Shown: piece by piece, positions 20,063-31,544 of the stretch | How positions within the stretch are numbered: position 1 is the stretch's first letter | How the letters are laid out: every line of letters begins with the position of its first letter | Assembly: GCF_041146395.1 (NCBI RefSeq) | Contig: NC_090990.1 | Coordinates: 41,550,001 to 41,614,000 of the forward strand | Length of the DNA: 64,000 nucleotides | DNA from: Eulemur rufifrons | Taxonomy: Eukaryota > Chordata > Mammalia > Primates > Lemuridae | Direction of reading: 5' to 3' | Notes under the pieces: model-generated | Told to the model about the DNA's origin: nothing | Seen by the model: the letters and a program-made list of their open reading frames with translations, nothing else | The model's database searches: none | Program-made: the position numbers and the translations under genes

Positions 20063-20289
20063 TCTAGCTTAGTTGCTTTTCTTAGAAACAGAGCCCCAGG
20101 TAAGGATTAAGTACTAATGCTTTATTTGGAAAGTATAATCTTACAGCTGCAAAACCGAGCTAAAAGGGAGGTGAGGTAGAGAAGGATGGAACACGACACA
20201 AGATGTTGCATTTCAGCAGGGGCAATGGTCCAGCTATATGAGATATTTCCAAATGGGTTGTTCAGGGAGGAAGATGCTCTTTGGTTCAG

Positions 20290-20294
<5 letters not shown>
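20063..20294 (+). repeat. interspersed repeat, family F2, copy 3 (left part)
   Basis: TTAGTTGCTTTTCTTAGAAA, CAGAGCCCCAGGTAAGGATT and TAATGCTTTATTTGGAAAGT parallel the start of the 11582 and 11887 units. Split by the Alu at 20295, it continues to about 20850. Confidence 0.4.
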
Positions 20295-20325
<31 letters not shown>

Positions 20326-20647
20326 AGACAGAGTCTCACTCTGTTGCCCAGGCTAGAGTGAGTGCCGTGGCATTAGCCTAGCTCACAGCAACCTCAAACT
20401 CCTGAGCTCAAGCGATCCTCCTGTCTCAGCCTCCCGAGTAGCTGGGACTACAGGCATGCACCACCATGCCCGGCTAATTTTTTTTTCTATGTATATTTTT
20501 AGCTGTCCATATAATTTCTTTCTATTTTTGGTAGAGATGGGGTCTCGCTCTTGCTCAGGCTGGTCTCGAACTTCTGAGCTCAAACGATCCGCCCACCTCG
20601 GCCTCCCAGAGTGCTAGGATTACAGGCGTGAGCCACCGCGCCCGGCC
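20295..20647 (-). mobile_element. strepsirrhine-type Alu with 13-bp target duplication
   Basis: A T-tract (poly-A on the minus strand), then GAGACAGAGTCTCACTCTG, ending GAGCCACCGCGCCCGGCC. The linker contains AGCTGTCCATATAATTTCTT, the lemur-lineage extension. TGGTTCAGTCTTT occurs at 20282-20294 and 20648-20660, a perfect target-site duplication. High CpG retention in the body suggests a fairly recent insertion. Confidence 0.97.
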
Positions 20648-20850
20648 TGGTTCAGTCTTTGGAGGGAGGAAGAGAGAGGAAATTTATTTGGCAGAGCCCT
20701 CACCTCTCTTGAATTCCATCGCTCAGAGTTCACCTTCCAGAGGTCTTGCTCTCCCACACTCCAGAGCTGCATTACCTCGCCCCCCAGCAGCTGCTCAGGA
20801 AGCCAGATCGCACGCCTGCAGCTCAGTCTTCATCTGAGTCCAGCAGTGCT
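20648..20850 (+). repeat. interspersed repeat, family F2, copy 3 (right part, tentative)
   Basis: Continuation of the 20063 unit beyond the Alu, based on position and the target duplication; the text itself is only loosely similar to the other copies. Confidence 0.3.
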
Positions 20851-21109
20851 GTGAGACATCAGTGATTTCAGGTATGGTGGAGGTCGGCCTGAGGAAGTTC
20901 AACTTTGTGGGTTACCATGGAGTCAGACAGAGGATACAGGTGGAGCAGAACAGGCAGTCAGGGATTCAAGAGGCAGCTGAAGCCAACAGACTCTGAGATG
21001 GACATGAGATGTGTCTGATACGCTCTTCAATGTGCCTCCCTGCTCCCTCTGGCCACAAGTCACCGAAGTCACAGGGAGGAAAACTTTCCAGCTTGGATGA
21101 GCTGGTGTA
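20851..21109. other. unassigned DNA
   Basis: No gene or repeat recognised. Confidence 0.4.
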
Positions 21110-21720
21110 TCAGTCAGGATTCACTGAGCTTGAAGAAGCAGAAAACCCAATTGAAACTGGCTAAAATAATAAGGAAAGAAGGAAAGTAATTGGCTTGCAT
21201 ACTGAAAGGCCCAGAAGGTCAGCAGGTTTCAGATTGGACTCAGTTCTGTGGTTCCAGCTCCACTTTCCAAAAGTTCCCCTGACTCAGCCTTCCTCCACGG
21301 GCCAACTTTATATTCAGGGTGCTACGAAAATGGCTGCAGCAATCCTAGGCCACTTGTGCACACATGACCACCTTTCAGCAGACAGATGAAGAAATAAACT
21401 GCCTCTCCATTTAGTTTTCTCTTATACATGAAGAAACTTTTCCTAAAGGGCCCCTCAGCAGATATCCCCTTGCAGTTTTCATTGCACAAGTTGAGTGATA
21501 CATCTGTTCCTGACAGTCCTCTTTGCAGGGGCTCTAAGTGCATTGATTGGCTGGGGCCCAGGTTCTGGATCCAATCCCTGTCAAGAAGGAGGGACCCCTG
21601 GTCTGCTTGAACCAAGCAGGGCCCACCTCCAGCCCTGGGATAATCCTCGAACTGTGTGGTGGCGTGGGGTCGGGAGAGCAGAGGTGAACTTGATGTTAAA
21701 GAGAAAACCACAATGTCAAC
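21110..21720. repeat. interspersed repeat, family F3 (unnamed here)
   Basis: GTATCAGTCAGGATTCACTG, GAAACTGGCTAAAATAATAA, TACTGAAAGGCCCAGAAGGT, AAAATGGCTGCAGCAATCCT and GCATTGATTGGCTGGGGCCC reproduce a familiar mammalian repeat pattern (GGCTTAAGCAAAAAAGG...GTAACTGAAAAGTCCAG...CATTGGCTG). Open frames of 129 (-) and 102 (+) codons overlap here, which I read as chance in repeat sequence. Confidence 0.45.
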
Positions 21721-22912
<1,192 letters not shown>

Positions 22913-22989
22913 AATGAGAAAACTGGAGCTCAAAGAAAGGGCTGAGGCCTTGTGTTGAAGGTCATGGTGCCTAACTGAGCCTCCTCCCA

Positions 22990-23310
22990 GGACACCTATG
23001 CCAGTATTTGAAAAGATCCCTCCTGTGCCCCCTGAGTCCTCTCTTCTCCAGAATCAATGGCCCGGCTTCTTCAAATCTCAGTCCCGTGGTGAGATTCCAA
23101 GTTATCTCACCAATCTGTTGCTCAACTCCCTGTTAAAATCACACTTCAAGTGTGGTGCCAAGAATGAACATGATGATTCAGATGCATCTGAGCAGCAGAG
23201 GGGAGAGCAGGACTGCCCGTGTCCCATCAGAATGCTGTACTCCTAGCAAGAGAGCCAGGGATCACATTAGCTAGTTGGCAGGCACCAAACACCATTGCCT
23301 CATACTTTCT
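22990..23310 (-). repeat. L3/CR1-class LINE relic
   Basis: GAGTCCTCTCTTCTCCAGAA, CACTTCAAGTGTGGTGCCAA, GAATGAACATGATGATTCAG, CTGAGCAGCAGAGGGGAGAG and GGGATCACATTAGCTAGTTG follow the antisense CR1 order known from amniote CR1/L3 elements (CTCTTCTCCAGGCTGAAC...GTGGTGCCCAGAACTGAAC...GATCACATTAGC). The 82-codon plus-strand frame over it is not a gene. Confidence 0.65.
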
Positions 23311-23734
23311 GCTAAAACTCTTAAGACCTTTTTTTTTATAAGCTGCTGCAAGGACTTTTCTTCCCATCCTGTTCTTATCCTCTTGTTTACTTGGACCCAA
23401 CTGCAGGACTTATTTATTTTATTTATTTTAAGATTCTTCAATTTTAACTGCCCACCATGTGCATTTCTGGGCATTCCATGAACACACAGAAAATTCAAGG
23501 ACAGGATAGTAAGATGACCTACCTACAGGGACCAGCAGGCAAGTAGGGCATGTAAATAAATGGAGGTGGCCAGATACAATTCAAACCTGTGAGCTAGGAA
23601 TGCTAGCGAGCTGGAGAACTTAGCCCCATCTAAAGGGACAGCTTTACTCAGTTTCAGCTAATCATTGCCATGCAAGGATCAAGCCCAGGGCTGCAGGTCT
23701 TCTGATTTTTTTTTTAAGAAAAGCTGGAAATGTG
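23311..23734. other. unassigned DNA
   Basis: T-rich 23325-23450, then unique text; no gene or repeat recognised. Confidence 0.4.
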
Positions 23735-23870
23735 GATGTTGACTGGAAATATCCAGGCTTTTAAATGTTGGCCACTAATTCTCAAAGTTCTAATACTTTC
23801 TACAGGCCAAACAAAACACATCTGCAAGCAAACTTCAGCCTTCAGACTTCAAATTTGCAAACTTTGCCCT
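23735..23870 (+). mobile_element. hAT-class transposon fragment
   Basis: TCTACAGGCCAAACAAAACA, CATCTGCAAGCAAACTTCAG and AATTTGCAAACTTTGCCCTA resemble the terminal part of hAT MITEs with ACAGGCCAAACAAAACACATCTGCGGGCC and GTTTGCAACCCCTG. Family not named. Confidence 0.4.
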
Positions 23871-23974
23871 ACGGGGATGAGGGAGTTGAGCAGCACTGGT
23901 TATTGGGACAAAAGTATAAAAATGATTCGTGTTATCTTAGATCTAATAGCACATTTATTTTTAATATTCCCTTG

Positions 23975-24105
23975 TTAATCATAAGCTTGAACACTTTAAA
24001 GCTGCAAAGAATCTCTGGCATTATATTGTTTAATCATCTTGTTTTACAAAGCAAAAAAGGAATCTATGATTCAGAGAGGAGAAATGACTTGGATTTTAAT
24101 TAAAT
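23975..24105 (-). repeat. MIR/MIR3-like fragment
   Basis: AAAGCTGCAAAGAATCTCTG, then AATCATCTTGTTTTACAAAG and TTCAGAGAGGAGAAATGACT mimic the AGCTGGAAGGGAC...CATTTTACAGATGAGG...CAGAGAGGTGAAGTGACTTG order. Confidence 0.45.
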
Positions 24106-24175
24106 ATACTCATGTGAAATGAATGAAAAAATTCAGGTTCTCAGAAATGCAAGGAGTCATGTTGGTTCACTCATC

Positions 24176-24401
24176 CAGGGTTTCTCCATCTAAGAACTAT
24201 TGACATTTTGGATTGGATAATTCTTTGTTGTTGGGGTGTCCTGTGCACTGTAAGATGTCTAGCAGCATCCCTGGCCTCTACCCAACATATGCCAGTAGCA
24301 TACCCATGCAGTCATAAGTGACAACACAGAGGCAAAATTGTGTCCAGACATTACCAAAAATCCCTGTAGGACAAAATCGCCACTGCCCTTAAAAACCACT
24401 G
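24176..24401 (-). mobile_element. MER20 (nonautonomous hAT-Charlie)
   Basis: CAGGGTTTCTCCATCTAAGA, CTATTGACATTTTGGATTGG, ATAATTCTTTGTTGTTGGGG, GCATCCCTGGCCTCTACCCA and the terminal AAAAACCACTG follow reverse-complement MER20 throughout. It is the second MER20 in the window, opposite in orientation to 19526. Confidence 0.88.
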
Positions 24402-24614
24402 GCTTCCTCCAATCCCTTTGTTTTGTAGAGGAGGGAACTAAGCCTGGGAAAATTCAAAGTTTTCTCCAAGGTGACACAGGGAGTTATCAGCATGGCTGGT
24501 ACCAAGACTTGGGTCTCTTAATTCCTAGTGGAGTGCTCTCTTCCCCAAAGACTGCACATCTGAACCACAATTTGATCAGTAAAAGAGCTGTCTACACTGC
24601 ATATTTTAAATTAA

Positions 24615-24847
24615 GAGGCAGTATGGCATCATGGTGAGAAGCATCTAAGGCTGACAGATATGGGATTGATTCTGAGTTCTTCTACTTACTGGCTCCATGA
24701 CATTGACCAAATTCACCACTCTGAGTGTTTGCCACCTCATTTGAAAAATGGGTGGTAAAATGTATATAGTGCTTGCCACATAATAAGGATTAAGTAAATG
24801 GAAGTTGTTGTTATTATTATTATTGTTATTACTATTATTAATAACTG
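24615..24847 (+). repeat. MIR, near full length, with (TTA)n tail
   Basis: GGCAGTATGGCATCATGGTG, GAGTTCTTCTACTTACTGGC, TTGACCAAATTCACCACTCT and CATTTGAAAAATGGGTGGTA follow MIR from its tRNA-like head; a TTATTATTATTATTGTTATT tract lies at its 3' end (24806-24842). Confidence 0.75.
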
Positions 24848-25195
24848 GACCTGGAGTCAGCAAACTATAGCCCACACATCAGATCTGGCCTGCCTGTTTT
24901 TGTATAGCCTATGAGCTAAGAAGGATTTTTACACTTTTAAATGGTTAAAAAAAGAAATCCAAAAGAACAATACCATTTTGTAATACATGAAAATCACGTG
25001 AAATTCAAAGGGCAGTGCCCATAAATAACGTTTTATGAGCACACAGCCACACATTCATATGCATGTAGTCTATGGCTGCTTTCATACTACAACAGCACAG
25101 TTGAGTATTTGCAACAGAGACTAGATGGTGGGCAAAAGCTGAAATATTTACTGCCTGGCCCCGACAGAAAAAGATCTCCAATCCCTTAACGAAGG
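24848..25195 (+). mobile_element. nonautonomous hAT transposon, long version
   Basis: GTCAGCAAACTATAGCCCAC, CCTGCCTGTTTTTGTATAGC, GTCTATGGCTGCTTTCATAC, CAACAGCACAGTTGAGTATT and TTACTGCCTGGCCCCGACAG are the landmarks of the element seen at 6358-6578. This copy keeps a ~130-base central segment that the other lacks. Confidence 0.75.
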
Positions 25196-25726
25196 CTTTG
25201 GTCTCCAGGGAGAAACATAGGCAGTTATAATTTGCACAGAGCCCTGTGGAGGATGTAATAGCAAAATAATTCATTATTCTTTTCTGATGCCCCTTGCAGT
25301 TCTAGGACCTGTAACTATTGTATTTAACACTGCTCACTTGAGAAATTTCTTAGCATCTGTGTACACCCAGTATTTTCAGAAAACATGGGTTCCCAAGTCA
25401 TCCGGAGGACATGAAAAACCTTTACTTTTTATAGATGTCCTCTCTTGAATAAATCTCATTGTAGAATTGGTACTTAGAAGTGGTTTTTTGTTTTTTTTTT
25501 TTTAAATCTGGAATATTTATCAAAAAGAAAGGAAATGGTTTGTTTGGTGTTAAGCCAACCGCATATTTTAAGTGTTGTATGATTTGGACAGGACAATAAA
25601 AGAGGGATATCCGCTAAAAAGGAAGAATAGATAAGAACTATCTGCCAAGACTAAAATTTAAGAGATGTTGTCATGTCACCTTTTTTTTTAATACCTTGAG
25701 CATCTTGGTTATGATTTAATCTTATG
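25196..25726. other. unassigned DNA with T-runs
   Basis: T-rich runs at 25485-25504 and 25681-25690; no gene or repeat recognised. Confidence 0.4.
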
Positions 25727-25807
25727 ACAGGCTGAGAGTTTAAATGCCAGGATACCTGTTTATGGCCCTAGCCCTGCCACTAACTAGATTTGCGGTCTCC
25801 AGAATTC
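25727..25807 (+). repeat. MIR (left half, split)
   Basis: GGCCCTAGCCCTGCCACTAA then CTAGATTTGCGGTC follows MIR (AATCCCAGCTCTGCCACTTACTAGCTGTGTGAC). Its right half lies at 25925. Confidence 0.6.
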
Positions 25808-25924
25808 CTTTTCAACTCAATACGATACTTGTATTGCTTGTCTAATATGTGCCAGGTGCTGTGCTGGGCATTAGAAGTATGATGATAAATTAAAAATGGT
25901 CTTTGCCTTAAAAGAGTTCACTGA
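25808..25924 (-). repeat. L2 3' end inserted in a MIR
   Basis: CTAATATGTGCCAGGTGCTG, TGCTGGGCATTAGAAGTATG and GTCTTTGCCTTAAAAGAGTT is the reverse L2 3' end (CTACTATGTGCCAGGCACTG...). It separates two collinear halves of a forward MIR. Confidence 0.75.
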
Positions 25925-26015
25925 AGATCTGGTTAAGTCATTGAACTTCTTTGAGTGTCATTTTCTCAGCTATAAGAGTAGGAGCATTGAACTAAATATT
26001 TCATCCACTCAAAAA
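25925..26015 (+). repeat. MIR (right half, split)
   Basis: CTGGTTAAGTCATTGAACTT, CTTTGAGTGTCATTTTCTCA and GCTATAAGAGTAGG continue MIR (CTTGGGCAAGTCACTTAACCTC...CAGTTTCCTCATCTGTAAAAT) where 25727-25807 stopped. Confidence 0.6.
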
Positions 26016-27904
26016 AATATCTTGAGCTCCTTTGTCTAGTAAATACCAAAGAATGAAAATTGGACTGTATCATGATGACTGTTCAATTATAAAGCATGCC
26101 TAGTGTCTGCTCTTTGAAGCGGCTCACATGTAATTGTAAAACAATATAATAAACGCAAAATAGATGTGTGAAGCAAGTAAAAGGAAGCCACCAATTTTTC
26201 CTGAATAAGGAAGGACAGACTCCACAGGAAATGAAACCTTAGGGTAAGTCATAAATGGTGAGTTCCTTAACGAGGCAGTATGTTGGGAGCTCCTATTTCT
26301 AGGAAGAGATAAAGTCAGATCAAAACAAATCTGGGGAAGAAGACTGTGGCCAATAGACTCAGCCCTTCACCCAAGGGAAACTGGAAATTCAAAATCAGTC
26401 AAAGGGAGATGGGCAAGATTCAGTCTAATCTAGTTCAAGACCAGGGAGACTCTGACCCCGAGGAAGGAGGCAAGGCGTGTCATTCTGGCTTCAGGATATT
26501 TATTAATACTGTTCTTGGTGCCACAAGTAAACTAAAACTACTTTTTCTAAAGAAGATACTGGAAGTTAGGTACCAGTTTCCCCAGGGAAAAGGGCTCATG
26601 ATTACTAGGATAGAGTCTCATCAACAGCCAACTGCTTAGTTTTTAGGATTTTACTCTGGGCCAGTGACAGAAGTAGGCACCCAAAGTTGGAATCCAGAGA
26701 CTGGCTCACAGGTGTCTGGAATAAGTAATACACTGTAAAGCTTCAGATCGTTCTCAGACCTCACGTACATGGGACAAGGGAGCTTTGTACGGCTTGTCAG
26801 TCCTGAGGGATGGTGATCTTGCAAGCCTGGGTATCATGGCAGGAAGTTCAGGCAGCGAAGGGGCAGGGAGAATTAGTTGCAAAGATAGAGACAGATGAGA
26901 GGATATTGTAAATGGAAGTGCACCTCTTTATTCTCAAACAGTCCCCACCTTTTCTTCTTTGCCCTCCAAGTTGCCATATGCAAATGTTTCTGCAATGCCA
27001 ATGAGACAGCCCCATCCTAACTCTCCATTTAATGAGTCTTGAGTAATTTGGCAAGAGAAGTAGGATTCATGCACATTGTTTTAAGCTGTTCTGATTACAC
27101 TTAATTAAATTCCCACCTCTCACTCCCATTGCACAAGGCACAGGATAGAGCCAGACCTACCTTCCTCAGGAAGGATCTCTCGATATTCAGACCTTTGAGG
27201 ATTTTTCAGAAGTTTTGGAAGCTTCTGCCTGACTCAATGACCGTATCTTCCCCCCCCCGTTTCCCATGACAACATCATTCCACTCATTCTTCCATTTCCA
27301 AGGGTCCTCTATCCAGTCCTGTCCCACTGGAGTCAGCTCAAAGCACACCTGGTCACCCCTAATTATTGACCCCTACCTGCACCCACCACTTCTCACGGGA
27401 CCCAGGTTTTACTAAGCTCCCGGGTGTGCTGTGCCAAAGCCTTCCTCCCTAGCCCCCACACCCAGCCTCCAATCCACTCCTAGGCCACAGTGCACTTGGG
27501 GGAAATGCAATCCATATGTTTCCTTTTCTTTCTAGAGAATGCATCCAGCCATTGTTTAAAGAGGGAGACAACAGCCAAGAAGAGCCATGTGAGGCCTCTC
27601 TTGGCCCTCCCGATCTTTCGTTAGGGAGCAGGAAGAGGTGGACTTTGCCAAGAGCAAACCTGAAACATTCCTTTGGGTTCAGTTCAATGCTTGCAAGTCA
27701 CGTTTGCATGCAAGCATGTCCCCAGGACTGAGGATGCAAGGCTCTGTTCAAGCAGTCCCTTGGAGGAAGACGTGGTAACAGCTACCACCACCACTGACCC
27801 AGCTCTGTGATGTGTACGAAGGGAGTCAGTTTACAGGAGATTGTTTTACATTATTAGCCTCCAAAGCAGAGTCCACTTCTGAGAGTATAAATTCTCCCTA
27901 ATTA
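26016..27904. other. mostly unassigned DNA
   Basis: A long stretch without convincing repeats or genes. Noted: an octamer motif ATGCAAAT at 26978-26985, a C-run at 27250-27259, and a strong polypyrimidine/AG acceptor-like site ending at 27535 (TTTCCTTTTCTTTCTAG) that opens a 71-codon frame but has no good donor after it. Part of 26100-26260 faintly resembles reverse L2. Confidence 0.4.
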
Positions 27905-28110
27905 TAAGTACTCACTATCAGAGGTTTTAGAGTTCAAAAAGACCTAAGATTATTTATCAGATGTCTTGATCACTGCATTTTAAAATAAGAGAACACTTAG
28001 GCTCAGAGAGGGTAAGGGATTTGTACAAGGTCAAAGAGCTGATTGGAGTTTCACGTAAAACCAGGATTTGTGATTCCAAATTCAGAGCTTTGACCTCTGT
28101 TCCTTGTGCC
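27905..28110 (-). repeat. MIR/MIR3-like SINE
   Basis: CACTTAGGCTCAGAGAGGGT, AAGGGATTTGTACAAGGTCA and GTAAAACCAGGATTTGTGAT match the GAGGC-CAGAGAGGTTAAGTGACTTG-CAAGGTCAC-AGCC-AGGATT order on the reverse strand. Confidence 0.6.
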
Positions 28111-28439
28111 TTGACCTTACACAGTGCTAAGTGCCTGATACAGACTAGATACATTTTGATGCTTTAGACTTCTCAGCTTATTTTGAGCCAATCCTTTTTT
28201 TAAAGTTTTCTTTATTCACCTTATATACTTTTCTTGTATTTTTAAAATAAACAGTATAGCAGTTGAAGACCTGAGATTCTGTTACTAAAATACAACTAGG
28301 AAATCTTAAGTGTACTATATCGCACTGGGATCTGAGAAATCACTAACAAAAGTTATAATAAAACTTTATAATATTAACATAATAATTTATTCAATAAAAA
28401 TTTTTAAAAGGAAAGGTCCTTGTGTGTATTTTTAAACTA
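28111..28439. other. unassigned AT-rich DNA
   Basis: AT-rich, no gene or repeat recognised. Confidence 0.4.
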
Positions 28440-28545
28440 TATTTAACACACATTTATTTGGCACCTTCTTATGTACCAAGTGTTCTTCTGAAGTGGTAGA
28501 GATTTTACAAAACCCTACAACGTTCATTAGCTCCTGCCTTTGTGA
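28440..28545 (-). repeat. L2 3' end (weak)
   Basis: CACATTTATTTGGCACCTTC, TTATGTACCAAGTGTTCTTC and GCTCCTGCCTTTGTGAGGG resemble the reverse L2 end (ATATTTATTGAGCACCTACTATGTGCCAGG...). Confidence 0.5.
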
Positions 28546-28799
28546 GGGTCTTTTCTGGTAGCTTCTTTCAGCCTTAAACCTTCATGGCTTTAAGGAAGAA
28601 TCTCAAACGTGAAGGGAAACCTCTGCTGAGAGAGAGGCAGATAACAAGGATATGAGATGGGGCAATGAGAGCAGGAGAATGGAGAGGGCTGTTGGAGGTT
28701 TAGAAAGTATGTAGGCAGGAGATGGAAGTGAAGGGGAAAGGTAGAAGCTGGAACCCAAGGAGCCCTGAAGATATATTGGTTATGGAGCTTGATATCATA

Positions 28800-28940
28800 A
28801 GAGACCATGGAGTTCAGGATCAAGCCATGGAAGTCCAAATCCCCACCACTAGTCAGAGAAGTTAACTTCCAAACATTAACCCCTACCCATCTATAAAATG
28901 AAGATAAGCACACATCCTTCCAAGGATAAAATGAAATCAC
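28800..28940 (+). repeat. MIR (diverged)
   Basis: TGGAGTTCAGGATCAAGCCA, GAGAAGTTAACTTCCAAACA and CCCATCTATAAAATGAAGAT parallel the MIR body. Confidence 0.45.
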
Positions 28941-29903
28941 AGTAAATTTAAAACAACTGACACAAACTGACAAAAAAATCCCCTTCCTCTACATGGAAAA
29001 TGGAGCCTGGAAAGGCAGACTGTTGTTCTGCCCTCCACCAGCCTATTTTGACACCAGATGAACTTGCCTTCTTGTGAAGGGACTTCTGGAGATTGGAACC
29101 ACAAAAGAATCAAATCCTGTGATTCAAGTTCCATTTGACACTTACAAAAGGATATATCCCTTCCCTTCTCATCCGGTGAACCTGGTTTTATTCTTCCTAC
29201 CCACACCTTGCCTTGGGCAAAAGTGAAGCAAACTCAGTTATCAAGATGTTCATAAGACGTTCACGGCGGGGGGAGGGAACATCAGTCTCCCAGTGTGTTG
29301 GTCTATTTGCACAGCTGCAGTCAATTAAGCAAAATCGTAATTGTTTTATACTTTTGCTCAATGCTTAATCCTGGGGAGAGAAGAATGGATAGTTGGTTTG
29401 CGTTTTTCATCTTCCAGTATTTTTGTTTTGTTTTTATTTCTTGTCATAATATTTAGATAGTATTTGTGTAAGAGAAGGCAATCATAATGAAATGGATAAT
29501 CAAACAGAGGGCTCAAAGGCACATTTACAAAAGCCATCACCTCAGAAATGCTTCATTTACCCAGACAGTGGGCAGTGGAGAGCATGGGAAAGTCTGTTTC
29601 TATGGACAGCGAAATGATTCATGCCAGTCAGCTAGGGAGTCCCTCTTCCAGAACACTCCATATGTAAGACATAGTGTAATAAATCACTCCAGCAAGCAGT
29701 CAGGATGCACCATACGCCTTCGAGGTGTTGCACCCACGCTAAGGACTGGCGGTGCCAATGTGGATAGGGCACATGCCTCAGGGCCAAGAGGGTGAAGTGA
29801 GTGAAGTACCTGCTTCCAGAGCAAAATCTAAGAGGATACCAAAACACTCAGTCAGAAAGATAAAGAAGCTTGTCATGCCCTATTTTTTAAAAAATCAAAA
29901 TTA
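28941..29903. other. unassigned unique DNA
   Basis: No repeat recognised over nearly 1 kb. 29290-29480 is AT-rich with homeodomain-like TAAT/ATTA sites and an E-box CAGCTG; 29324-29331 and 29362-29369 are 8-base inverted copies (ATTAAGCA/TGCTTAAT). This is the kind of text found in conserved noncoding elements, but conservation cannot be judged here. Confidence 0.4.
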
Positions 29904-30237
29904 GCCGGGCGCGGTGGCTCACGCCTGTAATCCTAGCACTCTGGGAGGCTGAGGCGGGTGGATCGCTTGAGGTCAGGAGTTCAAGACCAGCCTGAGCAAG
30001 AGTGAGACCCGCCATCTCTACCAAAAATAGAAAGAAATTATCTGGCCAACTAAAAATATATATACAAAAAATTAGCCGGGCATGGTGTCACATGCCTGTA
30101 GTCCCAGCTACTTGGGACAGGCAGAAGGATTGCTTGAGTCTAGGAGTTTGAGGTTGCCATGAGCTAGGCTGATGCCACGGCATTCACTCTAGCCTGGGCA
30201 ACAGAGTGAGACTCTGTCTCAAAAAAAAAAAAAAAAA
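29904..30237 (+). mobile_element. strepsirrhine-type Alu with target duplication
   Basis: GCCGGGCGCGGTGGCTCACG, GACCAGCCTGAGCAAGAGTG, AATTATCTGGCCAACTAAAA, GAGCTAGGCTGATGCCACGG and a pure poly-A tail. AAAAAATCAAAATTA precedes it (29889-29903) and recurs after the tail (ending 30252). The homogeneous poly-A and exact duplication point to a recent insertion. Confidence 0.97.
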
Positions 30238-30409
30238 AAAAAATCAAAATTAATGCCCCCAAAACCCACGGCACACAAAATATCAAAACTTGAGTTTGCT
30301 TTTACTTTTGAGTGTTAGTTAAATATACATTTAGACTATGAAAAACTTTAAGAAAGCCACTACTGGACTAAAAAATAATAATGTCCACCTTAATCATAAA
30401 AGCAAGCTT
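30238..30409. other. unassigned DNA
   Basis: Short spacer between the Alu target duplication and the L1; nothing recognised. Confidence 0.4.
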
Positions 30410-30913
30410 AGCACTGATTAGTAAATTGTGGCATAGGTGTACCATGGAGTATTACTCAGCTATAAGAAATAATGGTGATATAGAATCCCTTTTGTTCTAC
30501 TGGAGAGAGTTGGGACCCATTCTATTAAATGAAGTATCCCAAGAATGGAAAAACAAGCACCACATGTACTCACCAGCAAATTGGTTTCCCTGATCATCAC
30601 CTAAATGCACATTTGGGAATGACACCAATTGGGTATCAGACTGAGGTGGGGAGGTGGGGGAAGGGGATGGGTATATACCTACATGATGAGTGGGTTGCGT
30701 ACTGTCTGGGGAATGGTCATGCTAGAATGTGCTGACTCGGGGAGATGGGGGTGGGAGGAGGGGATGGGAGTATAACTACATGATGAGTGCAATGCGCACT
30801 GTCTGGGGAATGGACATGCTTGAAGCTCTTACTGGGGGCGGGGGTGGTACATGGGCAATTTATATAACCTGAACTTTTGTACCCCCATAATAAGCTGAAA
30901 TAAAAAAAAAAAA
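30410..30913 (+). mobile_element. lemur-lineage L1 3' end (5'-truncated)
   Basis: ACCATGGAGTATTACTCAGC and GAAGTATCCCAAGAATGGAA are the end of ORF2. CACATGTACTCACCAGCAAA, CTACATGATGAGTG (twice) and TTTTGTACCCCCATAATAAG are the strepsirrhine L1 3' UTR, followed by a poly-A tail. The UTR holds two ~91-base tandem units (30641-30731, 30732-30826). The 70- and 85-codon frames here are L1-derived. Confidence 0.9.
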
Positions 30914-31089
30914 AGATGAAGAAAATAGCAGGAAAAAAATAAATAGAAAGCAAAGGCCATATGGAACAAAACACTTATGAAAATAACCATAAATGTTTTA
31001 AATCTCCCCTTTAAAGAATGACAGTGATATTATCTTCTAAAATAGAAATTCTTGATTTGAAATTTGGGAATAAGATTGAGGGTAAAAAC
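30914..31089. other. unassigned A-rich DNA
   Basis: A-rich; could belong to the L1M fragment that follows. Confidence 0.35.
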
Positions 31090-31409
31090 ATATTCATTGC
31101 CTTTGACTTAAAAATCATACTTTAGGAAATCTGGCATAAGTACAACTAAAATATAGAAAAAGCATCATTCATTATTTAAAAAAAATTAAAGAACCCTCAG
31201 CAGTATATTATCCAGTCATTAAAAATAATGGTTATAAAGACCAAGTAACATTAAAAAAATGATTGAACTACTTAATAAAGTGAAAAAAATAGGAAGCATA
31301 AATACATATTCATTACAGTAACAAGTATATAAAAACTACATAGAAAAAAAGCTGAAAGTAAATATACTAAAATGATAATACTGATTTTGTTTTGGTGGTA
31401 GAAATCTGG
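31090..31409 (+). repeat. L1M 3' UTR fragment
   Basis: TATTATCCAGTCATTAAAAA, TAATAAAGTGAAAAAAATAG and ACTACATAGAAAAAAAGCTG follow old L1 3' UTRs (CTATGCAGCCATTAAAAAG...GTTAAGTGAAAAAAGCAAGG...ACATAGAAAAAAATCTGGAAGG). Confidence 0.65.
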
Positions 31410-31482
31410 CTTTCTTTATTTCTTTCTATCTTTGCTTCCTTCCTTTCTTCCCTCCTTCTTTCCCTTCTTCCTCCCTTTTTTT
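31410..31482. repeat. CT-rich (CTTT/TTCC)n tract
   Basis: A polypyrimidine run of CTTT and TTCC units. Confidence 0.85.
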
Positions 31483-31544
31483 AGGAGTTATATTATGTAA
31501 TATACTTTGTGTTACATATTATGTTGTATATTATGTATTATATT

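Noticed and set aside
23720..24110. 82- and 112-codon plus-strand frames overlapping in different frames
   Set aside because: They cross a hAT fragment and a MIR-like element.
27516..27731. Possible exon after a strong polypyrimidine acceptor at 27535
   Set aside because: No convincing donor follows and the peptide is not recognised; recorded only as a splice-like site.
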